In this document: piece by piece, positions 29,317 through 38,608 of the stretch
Layout: every line of letters begins with the position of its first letter
How positions within the stretch are numbered: position 1 is the stretch's first letter
Origin: Selenomonas sp. AE3005
Lineage (GTDB): Bacteria > Bacillota > Negativicutes > Selenomonadales > Selenomonadaceae
NCBI RefSeq assembly: GCF_905233635.1
Contig: NZ_CAJODG010000018.1
Coordinates: 1-43,960, forward strand
Direction of reading: 5' to 3'
DNA: 43,960 nucleotides
Notes under the pieces: model-generated
What the model was told of the DNA's origin: nothing
Seen by the model: only the letters and a program-made list of their open reading frames with translations
The model's database searches: none
Translations under genes and position numbers: made by a program

Positions 29317-30654
29317 TTATTTGTTCTGATAACGGAATCCCAGCCAGAGCACCAGCAGCCACACCGGCAGGATATACACGGCCAGGGCCATGCCTTCAAT
29401 CTGCGTCATAAGTACCCAAATACCCAGCAGGAAGGCAATGCACACATAGTTGATGACAGGATACCAGATGGCCTTAAACTTCGTATCCTTGCCGGCAGCC
29501 TGACAATGCTGGCGGAATTTCAAATGTGTGATGACAATGGTCAGCCAGCTGATGGTAGCTGCAATCGTGGCAATCGACATGAGCAGCATAAATATCTGTC
29601 CCGGGAAGAAGTAGTTCAGGGCCACACAGATAAGCGTAATCCCCGAAGACACCATAATTCCCCGCACCGGCACACCACGCCGGGAAAGCTGTCCCAGAAA
29701 CTGCGGTGCCTCATTTTTCATGGCCAGGCCGTACAGCATACGGCTGTTGCTGTAAATAGCGGAATTATAGACAGACACCGCCGCCGTCAGCACAACAAAG
29801 TTTAAGATATGAGCCGCTGCCGGAATCCCCACACTCATAAAAATCTGCACGAAGGGACTAGACTCCATGCCCACCTCATTCCAAGGCCACAGCGCCATGA
29901 GTACCGCCATGGTGCCCACATAGAAAATCAGTATACGCCAAATAACCTGATTGATGGCCTGCGGAATGGTCTTAGCGGGATTTTCCGCCTCGCCGGCAGT
30001 GATGCCGATAAGCTCAATGCCACCGAAAGAGAACATTACCACGGCAATAGACAGGGCCAGCCCCCAAAGACCGTTGGGCAGGAAACCGCCATTTGACCAG
30101 AGGTTGCTGAGATTATCCGGGAAGGGCTGCGGATTTCCCAGCAAAAGATAAAGCCCCAGCACAATCATCAGCACAATGGCCGTGATTTTTATAAGCGCCA
30201 TCCAAAATTCCGTTTCCCCGTAAAGTCTGACGTTTATCAGATTCAAAGCCGTAATGGCCACCAGACAGATAAGCGCCGCAATCCACTGTGGCAAGTCCGG
30301 AAACCAAAACTGCATGTAAATCCCCACCGCCGTAAGCTCGGCCATGGATACCAGCACATAGTTAAACCAGTAATTCCAGCCGGACATAAAGCCGGGGAAC
30401 TTTCCCCAATATTTCGTGGCATAATGGCTGAAAGAACCGGACACCGGCTCATCAACCGCCATTTCTCCCAGCATACGCATGATGAAGAAAATCATGATAC
30501 CGCCGATTAAGTACGCCAGCATGACCGCCGGCCCTGCCAGGGCAATTGTCGAGGCCGAACCATAGAACAGGCCCGTGCCGATAGCGCCCCCCAAAGCAAT
30601 CATCTGCAAATGGCGGTTCTTCAGCCCCCGTTTTAATTTACCGTTATCGTTCAT
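29317..30654 (-). CDS. Amino acid permease, APC superfamily (AAT family)
   Basis: A 445-residue protein with about twelve membrane spans. The N-terminal signature LKRGLKNRHLQMIALGGAIGTGLFYGSA and the LGEMAVDEPVSGSFSHYATKYWG loop are typical of the AAT family (GabP, LysP, ProY, CycA). These are proton-coupled importers of single amino acids; the exact substrate cannot be read. A clear AAGGGGA lies before the ATG. Single-gene unit, flanked by terminators on both sides, between the PTS operon and smpB. Confidence 0.85.
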   Translation of the reverse strand: MNDNGKLKRGLKNRHLQMIALGGAIGTGLFYGSASTIALAGPAVMLAYLIGGIMIFFIMRMLGEMAVDEPVSGSFSHYATKYWGKFPGFMSGWNYWFNYVLVSMAELTAVGIYMQFWFPDLPQWIAALICLVAITALNLINVRLYGETEFWMALIKITAIVLMIVLGLYLLLGNPQPFPDNLSNLWSNGGFLPNGLWGLALSIAVVMFSFGGIELIGITAGEAENPAKTIPQAINQVIWRILIFYVGTMAVLMALWPWNEVGMESSPFVQIFMSVGIPAAAHILNFVVLTAAVSVYNSAIYSNSRMLYGLAMKNEAPQFLGQLSRRGVPVRGIMVSSGITLICVALNYFFPGQIFMLLMSIATIAATISWLTIVITHLKFRQHCQAAGKDTKFKAIWYPVINYVCIAFLLGIWVLMTQIEGMALAVYILPVWLLVLWLGFRYQNK

Positions 30655-30673
30655 AAAATTAGTCCCCTTCTAA

Positions 30674-30716
30674 ATAAAAAAGTACCTGCCTATTATAACG
30701 CAAAGGCAGGTACTTT
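30674..30716 (-). terminator. Terminator after smpB
   Basis: AAAGTACCTGCC (30679-30690) pairs with 30705-30716; on the minus strand a T-run follows. Confidence 0.85.
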
Positions 30717-30735
30717 ACAATATTACAATGTTACA

Positions 30736-31209
30736 TCAATAACGCTGTCTGTCCTTCAAGGCACGCTCTACTTCCCGCTTGGCAGCTTTTTCATGTAAAT
30801 CCTGCCGCTTGTCGTAGTTGTGCTTACCAGAGGCTAATGCCAGTTCCAGTTTGGCCTTGCCGTTTTTGAAATAAATCTTCAGCGGCACTAAGGTGAAACC
30901 TTTTTCCCTTGTCTTGGCAAACAGCTTGACTATCTCGCTCTTATGCATCAGCAGCTTGCGGGGACGCAGGGGGTCATGATTAAAGATATTGCCCTGTTCA
31001 TAAGGGGAAACATGCATATTTTCCACAAATATTTCCCCGTTCTTGATGACGGCATAGCTGTCCTTGAGGTTGGCTTTGCCGGCACGCAGGGATTTTACTT
31101 CCGTGCCCTGCAAGGCCAGCCCGGTTTCATAGGTTTCATGAATGAAATAATCATGACGGGCCTTGCGGTTTTCACAGGCAATTTTCATCCCTATGTTTTT
31201 CTTGCCCAT
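30736..31209 (-). CDS. smpB: SsrA-binding protein SmpB
   Basis: A 157-residue protein, normal length. ENRKARHDYFIHETYETGLALQGTEVKSLRAGKANLKDSYA and the basic C-terminal tail KRQDLHEKAAKREVERALKDRQRY are diagnostic. SmpB binds tmRNA and brings it to stalled ribosomes, where the tail enters the decoding centre. GAGGTGAGAT precedes the ATG. It is 16 bases after rnr, as in many Firmicutes, where RNase R also acts in tmRNA-linked decay. No tmRNA gene follows here. Confidence 0.95.
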   Translation of the reverse strand: MGKKNIGMKIACENRKARHDYFIHETYETGLALQGTEVKSLRAGKANLKDSYAVIKNGEIFVENMHVSPYEQGNIFNHDPLRPRKLLMHKSEIVKLFAKTREKGFTLVPLKIYFKNGKAKLELALASGKHNYDKRQDLHEKAAKREVERALKDRQRY

Positions 31210-31225
31210 TTATCTCACCTCGAGA

Positions 31226-33946
31226 TTATTTACTGTTTCCCGTACCGCCTTCTGTTTTGCGGTGCGGCCGCGGACGGCGGGAGCCCCGGGATTTCTTGGA
31301 CTTTTCCTTCTCGGCCTTGGCAGCAGCCGCTGCCATTTCCCGTTCTTTCTTTTCGTGGTATCCGGGAGGGTCAGGCCAAACGGCACTGTTAAGCCCCGTC
31401 ACATAAACACGATGATACCCGGCCTCTTTGTCACTGCGGCGTTCTTCGCGGTTGCGGCGGTTTTCGCCACGGAAGGAACCTGCCCCCATACGGCTTTCCT
31501 TGTCAGCGCTCTCCGCCTTACCCGGCCGGCGCTTGCGTTCTGCCCTGGGCTTACGGCCTTCGTTCTCGCGCTTTTCCGTCTGGGGCAGCTTTTCCCCGGA
31601 CGCACCGCGCTTTTTATTGCCATGACGTCTGCGAGCTGTTTTCTGCTCCTTCTGTCTGGTTTCTTCCTCCGTCAGCATGGGCTCAGCAATGAGTTCGTCC
31701 TCAAGCAGTGGCTTGACCTGCTTTCTCGGACGGGGAGCCTTGGCCTTTTTATCCACTTTGCCCTGTTTGCTGTTATTGCCCGGCTTAGCAGGGCGCTCCG
31801 GCACATACTGGCCGTTGTCTTTCAACACAAAATCCAAATTCCGTTCCTCCACATTGGCGCGCGCCAGGATAACCTCCACTTCGTCACCCAGGCGGTACTG
31901 GGTACGGGTGCGCTCACCAATCATTGCATATTGTTCTTCCACGTATTCGTAATAGTCGTTGGTCATGGTGGACACATGCACCAGACCTTCTACGCCGTTA
32001 TCGAGCTCCACAAAGATACCAAAAGCCGTCACGCCGCTGATAACGCCCGTAAATTCTTCCCCGACAAATTGCGCCATGTACTCGATTTTCTTCATGTCGG
32101 TGGTTTCCCGTTCCGCCTCAGTCGCCAGCCGTTCCCGATTGGAAGCGTGCTCGGCAATTTCCGGCAGCACCGTTTTCAGCCTTTCCTGACGGTCCAGCGG
32201 CAGGCTGCCCGTGGCAAAGGTCTCGCGCAGCAGGCGATGAACAATTAAGTCAGGATAGCGGCGAATCGGTGAGGTAAAATGAGTGTAGTATCTGGCCGCC
32301 AGACCAAAATGTCCCAGACTCTGCTCACTGTACCGGGCCTGCTGCATGGAGCGCAGGGATACCGTGCTGATAATCCGTTCCTCGGGACGGCCTTCCACCT
32401 TCTCCAGTACCTGCTGTACATCGATAGGCTTAATATGCCCCTGTTCATCCTGCTTTACAAACAGACCAAAAGCCGCCAACAGATTATTGAGGCGCTCGAT
32501 TTTTTCCTCTGAGGGCTGCTCATGTACGCGGTACATAAAGGGCAGGTTCCTGGTATCCATGTGCTTGGCCACCGTTTCATTGGCCGCCAGCATACATTCT
32601 TCAATAATGGACTCTGCCAGACTGCCTTCACGCTTGATGAGTGCCACAGGGTGACCATTTTCATCGAGCTTTACCTTTACCTCCGGCAGGTCAAAGTCGA
32701 TGGAACCGCGGCGGTGGCGCTTAGCCTTTAAAGCTCCCCGCAATTCCGCCAGTGTTTCCAGCATGGGCATAATATCGCTGTTGTCCGACAGGAACGGCTC
32801 TGCCTTATCCACCAGTACCTTGTTGACAATATTGTAGGTCAGGCGGCGGTAGACGTGAATCACCGTCGGCAAAATCTCATAGCTGGTAATCTCGCCTTCC
32901 GCGCTAATCTGCATTTCACAGGCCATAGACAGGCGGTCAACGCCGGCATTCAGGCTGCAGATACCGTTGGAAAGTTCCTTGGGCAGCATGGGAATAACCC
33001 TGTCCACCAGATATACACTGGTACCACGGGCATAGGCCTCCCGGTCGAGGGGCGCGTGTTCTTTCACATAATGACTGACATCGGCGATATAAACGCCCAA
33101 AAAATAAGAACCGTCGGGATTTTTCCGCGCATAGACACCGTCGTCCAGATCCTTGGAGTCCTCGCCGTCCACCGTGACAATCTGCAGGTCACGGCGGTCA
33201 GCCCGTCCCTGATATTCAGCCGGAGATGGTTCCTGCTCCACCGCGTCAGCCTCAGCCTGTACATCTTCGGGGAAAGTTTCTGAGAGCTCATACTGACGCA
33301 TTACGGACAGCACATCTACGCCTGGGTCACCGACCTTGCCCAAAACTTCTATGACTTCACCCTCAGCACTGCGGCGTCCGTTGGGCCATTTCGTGATTTT
33401 TACTACGACCTTGCTGCCGGTCTTAGCGCCTTTAAAAAACTTTTTGGCCACAAAAATATCCTGCGTGAGCTTGGTATTATCAGGCGTCACAAAGCCAAAA
33501 GTCTTGCTGCGTTCAAACGTGCCGACAATTTTTTCGTTGGCGCGTTCCAAAATACGGATTATCTCGCCTTCCCGGGAACGACCTTCTTCCTGCGCCGGCG
33601 TCACGCGGGCCACCACGCGGTCACCATGCATAGCCGTACCGATAGCACCGGCCGGCACAAAAACATCAGTCTCGTCCTCAGTTTCCCGTACATCGGGAAT
33701 GATAAAGCCAAAGCCCTTGGCTGTCATCGCTATCCGGCCCACCACCAGATGCATACGGCTGGGCACACCGTACAAATCGCTCCGATTCTTGATAATGGCC
33801 CCTTCTTTTTCCAGTTCTTCCAGGGCTACGGGAAAATCAACCAGTTCCTCATCCGTCAAGCCCATAGCTTCGCCTAAATCTTCCTCAGTCAGCGGTTTAT
33901 ATGCACTTTCCCGCATATAGGCGATGATTCTTTCTTTCAAATCCAT
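31226..33946 (-). CDS. rnr: Ribonuclease R
   Basis: A 906-residue 3'-5' exoribonuclease. It has an N-terminal winged-helix part, cold-shock domains (MHLVVGRIAMTAKGFGFIIPD ...), the RNB catalytic domain with DGEDSKDLDDGVYARK (metal-binding Asp residues) and HFTSPIRRYPDLIVHRLL, then an S1 domain (VGEEFTGVISGVTAFGIFVELDNGVEGLVHVSTM). The final ~190 residues are a disordered Lys/Arg-rich tail, longer than in B. subtilis RNase R. It degrades structured RNA and aids tmRNA-linked decay. Upstream esterase and secG are on the same strand. Confidence 0.95.
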   Translation of the reverse strand: MDLKERIIAYMRESAYKPLTEEDLGEAMGLTDEELVDFPVALEELEKEGAIIKNRSDLYGVPSRMHLVVGRIAMTAKGFGFIIPDVRETEDETDVFVPAGAIGTAMHGDRVVARVTPAQEEGRSREGEIIRILERANEKIVGTFERSKTFGFVTPDNTKLTQDIFVAKKFFKGAKTGSKVVVKITKWPNGRRSAEGEVIEVLGKVGDPGVDVLSVMRQYELSETFPEDVQAEADAVEQEPSPAEYQGRADRRDLQIVTVDGEDSKDLDDGVYARKNPDGSYFLGVYIADVSHYVKEHAPLDREAYARGTSVYLVDRVIPMLPKELSNGICSLNAGVDRLSMACEMQISAEGEITSYEILPTVIHVYRRLTYNIVNKVLVDKAEPFLSDNSDIMPMLETLAELRGALKAKRHRRGSIDFDLPEVKVKLDENGHPVALIKREGSLAESIIEECMLAANETVAKHMDTRNLPFMYRVHEQPSEEKIERLNNLLAAFGLFVKQDEQGHIKPIDVQQVLEKVEGRPEERIISTVSLRSMQQARYSEQSLGHFGLAARYYTHFTSPIRRYPDLIVHRLLRETFATGSLPLDRQERLKTVLPEIAEHASNRERLATEAERETTDMKKIEYMAQFVGEEFTGVISGVTAFGIFVELDNGVEGLVHVSTMTNDYYEYVEEQYAMIGERTRTQYRLGDEVEVILARANVEERNLDFVLKDNGQYVPERPAKPGNNSKQGKVDKKAKAPRPRKQVKPLLEDELIAEPMLTEEETRQKEQKTARRRHGNKKRGASGEKLPQTEKRENEGRKPRAERKRRPGKAESADKESRMGAGSFRGENRRNREERRSDKEAGYHRVYVTGLNSAVWPDPPGYHEKKEREMAAAAAKAEKEKSKKSRGSRRPRPHRKTEGGTGNSK

Positions 33947-34105
33947 GCGTTCTCCTTACAGATATTTACGATTCTCCTACAGAATGTTTAAGCACGCCAA
34001 TACCCCCGGCGTCCCAGGACGGACGTCACGGGCGTAAATCCCCGGACGGGATTTATGGCCGCTGTTTTTTTCGTCCATTTCTTACAGCAAGGAAATGAAT
34101 CTTGC

Positions 34106-34840
34106 TTATTTCTGCAGGAAGGCCACAGCCTCTTCAAAAACTCTCTCTCGTTCGCTGGCCAGGGGCAGCAGATGCCCCGATTTTTCCAGCCAGACAATGC
34201 GTGCCTGACTCTGCACATGAGCCAGAATGTAATCGGCGCTGACCGGCGCCGCCGTATGGTCGTCACGGCTGTGCATAATGAGCAGCGGCGCCGTGACTTC
34301 TTCAATGGCTCCTTTGGTTTTTTCGATAACCTCTACCAGCTCATGAATGGATATCAGCGGCATTTTCCGATAAGTACGGTTTGCCGCCGGCGGTACGTCC
34401 TTCAGGCGGCGGCGGGCCTTGGGCACATAGCCGCCATAGCAGGCCTCACGCGGCGGCAGCGCCGCCAGGCCCCGTTCTTCGGGAATAAAGATGGGTGCCG
34501 CCAGCGTCACCACATGGGAAACAACTTCTTCCGTCGCCAGCAGCAGGGCAAAGAGTCCGCCCATGGAGTGACCAATGACGGAAATTTCCTCACAACAGCC
34601 GGACAGCAGCGCATAACCGTCCCGGACGGAATCCATCCAGTCTTCCCAGGTCATGTGGCTCATATCCTCCACCGTAGTCCCATGCCCGGCCAGCCGTACC
34701 CCCAAAACGGTAAAGCCTGCTTTATTTAAATACTCGCCCAGCAGCAGCAGTTCTGCCGGCAGGCCTGTGAAGCCGTGAATAAGCAGGACGCCCTTTTTGC
34801 CCCCGGGCATAAAGAACGGTTCTGCTCCTGGCAATATCAT
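34106..34840 (-). CDS. Carboxylesterase, alpha/beta hydrolase
   Basis: A 244-residue cytosolic protein. LLIHGFTGLPAEL forms the oxyanion-hole loop, GHSMGG holds the nucleophile Ser, IMHSRDDHTAA gives the acid Asp, and KSGHLLPL gives the catalytic His. It matches the Est30/YvaK type of monoglyceride- or carboxyl-esterase that lies between secG and rnr in many Firmicutes. GGAGGTG precedes the ATG. Its natural substrate is not known. Confidence 0.88.
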   Translation of the reverse strand: MILPGAEPFFMPGGKKGVLLIHGFTGLPAELLLLGEYLNKAGFTVLGVRLAGHGTTVEDMSHMTWEDWMDSVRDGYALLSGCCEEISVIGHSMGGLFALLLATEEVVSHVVTLAAPIFIPEERGLAALPPREACYGGYVPKARRRLKDVPPAANRTYRKMPLISIHELVEVIEKTKGAIEEVTAPLLIMHSRDDHTAAPVSADYILAHVQSQARIVWLEKSGHLLPLASERERVFEEAVAFLQK

Positions 34841-34859
34841 TTCTTACACCTCCTCATGA

Positions 34860-34893
34860 AAATATCCCTGCTCTGGACTGACAGAACAGGGAT
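34860..34893 (-). terminator. Weak terminator after secG
   Basis: ATCCCTG (34864-34870) pairs with CAGGGAT (34887-34893), plus TCTG/CAGA across one mismatch; on the minus strand ATTTTC follows. It could allow read-through to the esterase gene. Confidence 0.5.
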
Positions 34894-34905
34894 GTGTGCT
34901 TTTTA

Positions 34906-35133
34906 TTAGCTGGTCATCTTGGCAATGACCATGGTGATAATCGCAAACAGAATAGCCAGCACCACCGTCACACGCGCAAGCAGGGCATCCATACCGCGCG
35001 CCTTGCCGGAAAATACGGTATCAGCACCGCCGCCCATGCCGCCCATGCCGGCAGATTTTGCTTCCTGTCCCAGTACCGATGCAATGAGGCCGATGGCCAC
35101 CAAGGCATCAATTATCATCAAAACGGTAAGCAT
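34906..35133 (-). CDS. secG: Preprotein translocase subunit SecG
   Basis: A 75-residue protein with two membrane spans (about 1-20 and 52-72) joined by a glycine-rich loop (GMGGMGGGADTVFSGKARGMD). The loop and length are typical of SecG, the small partner of SecYE that helps SecA-driven export. AGGGAGG lies before the ATG. First gene of the secG-esterase-rnr-smpB series. Confidence 0.93.
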   Translation of the reverse strand: MLTVLMIIDALVAIGLIASVLGQEAKSAGMGGMGGGADTVFSGKARGMDALLARVTVVLAILFAIITMVIAKMTS

Positions 35134-35266
35134 TTATAAAAGCCTCCCTTTAATTACAGTTTCCAAATCATAGTAACACAATTTCATAGCATTTCGCAAG
35201 TTTTTTCGTCGCTTTTCGCAGATAATCTTGGAACGTTATTTATCAGCATTAAATTTTAATTGCCGC
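35134..35266. other. Region upstream of secG
   Basis: AT-rich, probably holding the secG promoter, but no box pair is convincing. No ORF. Confidence 0.4.
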
Positions 35267-35506
35267 TTATACATCGACAAATGGGAATGTGCGTTCGAGC
35301 GCCTGCAGCCATATACCATTATTGTGGTCGTAGGTACGAATGACAATTTTGTCTTTGTAGATATAAAGCGAGTTCGTATAAATTTTTTTGGCATCTATTG
35401 TCGGGGTATGGATATTCACCAGATTCTTGTTCACACGATTCACACTAATATCGGCATAGCTGTCATTTGTTAGCGGTGTATGGGTGTGCCCTGATATCCA
35501 AAGACT
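35267..35506 (-). pseudogene. Remnant of a calcineurin-like metallophosphoesterase
   Basis: The frame encodes WISGHTHTPLTNDSYADISVNRVNKN and a further 50 residues to a stop at 35267. SGHTH is the last metal-binding motif of this phosphatase family, and the rest looks like its C-terminal strands. The N-terminal metal-binding motifs are absent; upstream lie only a terminator and tsaC. So this is a truncated relic of about 80 codons, unlikely to be active. Confidence 0.6.
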
Positions 35507-35516
35507 TAGTCTGCAC

Positions 35517-35553
35517 AGGAAAAGCCTCTGCAAGTTTTTCACTTCGCAGGGGC
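35517..35553 (-). terminator. Terminator after tsaC
   Basis: GCCTCTGCAAG (35524-35534) pairs with 35542-35553 around a T-rich loop, with one bulge; TTTTCC follows on the minus strand. Confidence 0.65.
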
Positions 35554-35579
35554 TGCTTGTTTATTATCTTCTAATTTGT

Positions 35580-36641
35580 TTATGCCTGTATCGACCTAAA
35601 ACCACTGGCCTTATGCAGGCGGTTCATAATCGCCAGGCCCAGGCCAACGGCCGTCGTGCCTTCGCCCAGCAATACGTCAGCCTCTTTATCATCAAAGGAA
35701 CGCAGAGCCTCATAAATATTAGCAGCAATAGAGGGGAGCTTGCCCTGATGACCGTAGTCAGCCATCAGCTCCCGGGGCACAATATCGGCCAGTTCCTGGA
35801 GTACCTCATGGCTGGCCATAACCCCCACAGTATGCCCTGCGGCCTGCAGGCGGCTGATTTCCTGCCTGAAGGCCCGTACCATTCTGGTCGGCATGCCTTC
35901 AATAAGTGTCAGCGGTGCCTTGGGCGCGTAATGGGTGTACTTCATGCCCGGTGCGCGTGGCACGGAATCTTTCCCCACCAGGGCCGGGTCAATAATGACA
36001 TTGCCTGCCCCGAGCACTTCTTCGAGCATTTCCTTTGTAATCGCGCCGGGCCGCAGGATAACAGCCTTGTCCCCGACAGCATCAACAATGGTGGATTCCA
36101 CGCCAAAATCACAGCTGCCGCCATCGAGAATCAAGGGGATTTTCCCGTCCATATCCGTAAGCACAGCCTCTGCCGTTGTAGGGCTGGGGCGTCCGGAGAT
36201 ATTGGCCGACGGTGCCGCAATGGGCACGCCGGCGGCCGCGATTAAAGCACGCGCCACATCATGCTCCGGCATACGCACGCCCACCGTGGAAAGACCGCCG
36301 GTAATTCTGTCCGGCACCAGACTGCGCCGTGGCAGAATCAAAGTAATGGGGCCGGGGCAGAACGCCGCCAGCAGTTTTTCCGCCTTGTCGGGAATAGCCG
36401 CTGCCACCTGGTCTATCATCGAACGATTGGCCACATGAAGAATCAAGGGATTATCCGACGGACGCCCCTTGGCCTGATAGATTTTGGCGCAGGCGTCAGC
36501 GTCAAGGCCGTTGGCCCCGAGCCCGTATACGGTTTCCGTGGGGAACGCCACGACCTCACCACTGCGGATAAGTTCCCCCGCTGCGTGCAAAGCGTCCCTT
36601 TGCCCCTTTACATTGTCTATCTTAATCAGCTTGGTTTCCAT
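35580..36641 (-). CDS. tsaC: L-threonylcarbamoyladenylate synthase (Sua5 type)
   Basis: A 353-residue protein. The YrdC core has FPTETVYGLGANG, KGRPSDNPLILH and SANISGRPSPT; a linker and a C-terminal Sua5 domain follow (about 220-353, APGMKYTHYAPKAPL), so it is the longer Sua5/YwlC form. It makes threonylcarbamoyl-AMP from Thr, bicarbonate and ATP, the first step of the t6A modification of tRNAs that read ANN codons. prmC ends 7 bases before it, so it lies in the prfA-prmC-tsaC operon, as in B. subtilis. Confidence 0.93.
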   Translation of the reverse strand: METKLIKIDNVKGQRDALHAAGELIRSGEVVAFPTETVYGLGANGLDADACAKIYQAKGRPSDNPLILHVANRSMIDQVAAAIPDKAEKLLAAFCPGPITLILPRRSLVPDRITGGLSTVGVRMPEHDVARALIAAAGVPIAAPSANISGRPSPTTAEAVLTDMDGKIPLILDGGSCDFGVESTIVDAVGDKAVILRPGAITKEMLEEVLGAGNVIIDPALVGKDSVPRAPGMKYTHYAPKAPLTLIEGMPTRMVRAFRQEISRLQAAGHTVGVMASHEVLQELADIVPRELMADYGHQGKLPSIAANIYEALRSFDDKEADVLLGEGTTAVGLGLAIMNRLHKASGFRSIQA

Positions 36642-36648
36642 TTATTAT

Positions 36649-37524
36649 TTATGCCTCTTTTGTCCAGGCCACAACCACCCGGTCAATGCCTGCATAGTCC
36701 TTTAAGATTTCCGTCCGGTCAATGAGCGGATTGGCCTGTGCCAGTCCAGCCACGTCCTGCGCCTGCTTTATGCCGACCTCAAAAGCCATAAATCCCCCCG
36801 GTATGAGCATGGCCGGTGCGTCTGCACAAAGGCGGCGGTAAAAATCAAGTCCGTCTGCACCACCAGCCAGTGCCGTATGCGGTTCACTTAACTGCACATC
36901 GGCCGCCAGCCCGGCAATGTCGGCATCAGGAATATAAGGGGGATTGGAGAGAATTGCCGTATAGCTGTTGCCCTGCAATGGCGCCAGTAAATCACCGGTG
37001 AAGAACTGTGCTCTGTCTGCCAGATTCAACGCCGCCGCATTTTCCTCGGCCACCGCCCGGGCCGCCGGCGAAATATCCACGGTAGCGAGCTGCGCGTCCT
37101 TGACAAAATGCAGGACACTAAGCCCCACCGCCCCGGTGCCCGTACCAATATCGGCAATCTTTGGCGCTGTTGCGCCCAGTTTTCGCAGGTTATCCACGGC
37201 GGCCTGCACTAAAATCTCCGTATCGGGACGGGGCACCAGCGTGTCTGCCGTGACCTTAAAGGTCAGCCCCATAAATTCTTTTTCGCCCAGAATATAGGCA
37301 ACAGGCACATGGTTAATACGCTGTTTTATCATACCGCGAAGCGCTGCCAGTTCTTCCGGCTGGAGCGGTTCATCAAAATGCACATACAGGTAAATCCGCT
37401 GCTTATTCAGCACATGCCCCAACAGCACTTCCGCGTCAAGACGGGGGGATTCAATCCCTTTTTGCGTAAAATAATCCTCTGTCCATTTGAGGATTTTACC
37501 GATTGTCCAGATTTCACTTGCCAT
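36649..37524 (-). CDS. prmC: Release factor glutamine methyltransferase PrmC
   Basis: A 291-residue protein that methylates the Gln of the GGQ motif in RF1 and RF2 using S-adenosylmethionine. An N-terminal helical domain recognises the factor. VADIGTGTGAVGLS is the SAM-binding motif, and NPPYIPDADI the catalytic N-P-P-Y. The ATG shares one base with the prfA stop (TAATG), so translation is coupled to its substrate RF1. Confidence 0.95.
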   Translation of the reverse strand: MASEIWTIGKILKWTEDYFTQKGIESPRLDAEVLLGHVLNKQRIYLYVHFDEPLQPEELAALRGMIKQRINHVPVAYILGEKEFMGLTFKVTADTLVPRPDTEILVQAAVDNLRKLGATAPKIADIGTGTGAVGLSVLHFVKDAQLATVDISPAARAVAEENAAALNLADRAQFFTGDLLAPLQGNSYTAILSNPPYIPDADIAGLAADVQLSEPHTALAGGADGLDFYRRLCADAPAMLIPGGFMAFEVGIKQAQDVAGLAQANPLIDRTEILKDYAGIDRVVVAWTKEA

Positions 37525-38591
37525 TACTTCACCTGTTTGAGTCTTTCCGCCTGGTCTGCGGTGATGAGGGCATTTAAGATTTCGTCCAGGTCGCCGCTGA
37601 GTACCGCGTCAATACGGTGCAAAGTCAGGCCAATACGATGGTCCGTCACCCGGCCCTGCGGAAAGTTATACGTGCGGATACGCTCGCTGCGGTCGCCGCT
37701 GCCCACCTGATTTTTACGGTCAGCAGAAATGCTGTCCATCTGTTCCTGCCGGGCTTTATCCAAAAGTCTGGCCCGCAATACCTTCATGGCTTTATCCTTA
37801 TTTTTGAGCTGGGAGCGCTCGTCCTGACACTGCACCACAATGCCCGTGGGAATATGGGTTATGCGGATAGCACTTTCCGTACGGTTGACGTGCTGGCCGC
37901 CGGCACCGGAGGCACAGTAGAGGTCAATATGCAGGTCATTGGGATTGATATCCACATCAACGTCCTCAGCCTCCGGCAGCACGGCTACCGTCACCGCTGA
38001 AGTATGAATACGGCCGCCGGATTCAGTCGCCGGTACGCGCTGCACGCGGTGCGTGCCGCTTTCGTATTTGAGCTTGCTGTAAGCGCCAAAGCCCGTCACC
38101 ATGAAGGAAATTTCCTTGTAGCCGCCCAGTTCCGTGGGACTGGCATCGATGATTTCCATCTTCCAGCCCTGCCGCTCCACATAACGGCCATACATGCGGA
38201 ACAGGTCACCGGCAAACAGCGCTGCCTCCTCACCGCCGACACCACCGCGGATTTCCACAATGACATTCTTATCATCATTGGGGTCTTTGGGCAGGAGCAG
38301 AATCGGCAGCTGGCCGTCCAGTTCTTCCTTGCGGACCTTCAATTCCGCCAGTTCGTCTTCCACAAACTTGCGCATATCATCGTCCAGGGCCTCGGCAAAC
38401 ATGGCCTTGGCCTCGTCAATGCCCTTGACTACCTCTTTGTATTCCCGGAACTTTTCCACAATGGGTGTCAGACTGGCATGTTCCTTGCTGTATTTTTGCC
38501 AGCGGTTCATATCGGCAATTACATCGGGGTCACTAATCAGCGACTCCAATTCCAAAAATTTATCCTCAACTGCTTGGAGTTTTTCCAGCAC
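37524..38591 (-). CDS. prfA: Peptide chain release factor 1
   Basis: A 355-residue protein starting with GTG (GAGGTG 6 bases upstream). PAT in RVPATESGGRIHTSA is the RF1 anticodon-like motif for UAA/UAG. ASGAGGQHVNRTESA holds the GGQ that triggers peptide release, and RIRTYNFPQGRVTDHRIGLTLH ends the core. Length is normal. Operon with prmC and tsaC downstream, and a DUF1385 gene 17 bases upstream. Confidence 0.96.
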   Translation of the reverse strand: MLEKLQAVEDKFLELESLISDPDVIADMNRWQKYSKEHASLTPIVEKFREYKEVVKGIDEAKAMFAEALDDDMRKFVEDELAELKVRKEELDGQLPILLLPKDPNDDKNVIVEIRGGVGGEEAALFAGDLFRMYGRYVERQGWKMEIIDASPTELGGYKEISFMVTGFGAYSKLKYESGTHRVQRVPATESGGRIHTSAVTVAVLPEAEDVDVDINPNDLHIDLYCASGAGGQHVNRTESAIRITHIPTGIVVQCQDERSQLKNKDKAMKVLRARLLDKARQEQMDSISADRKNQVGSGDRSERIRTYNFPQGRVTDHRIGLTLHRIDAVLSGDLDEILNALITADQAERLKQVK

Positions 38592-38608
38592 TTATTTCAC
38601 CTCAAACA

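Noticed and set aside
30661..30735. tmRNA gene expected after smpB
   Set aside because: Only a terminator and the permease leader fit in this space; no tRNA-like ends or CCA were seen.
31163..32248. 361-codon plus-strand ORF opposite rnr
   Set aside because: Shadow created by the Lys/Arg-rich tail and S1 region of RNase R.
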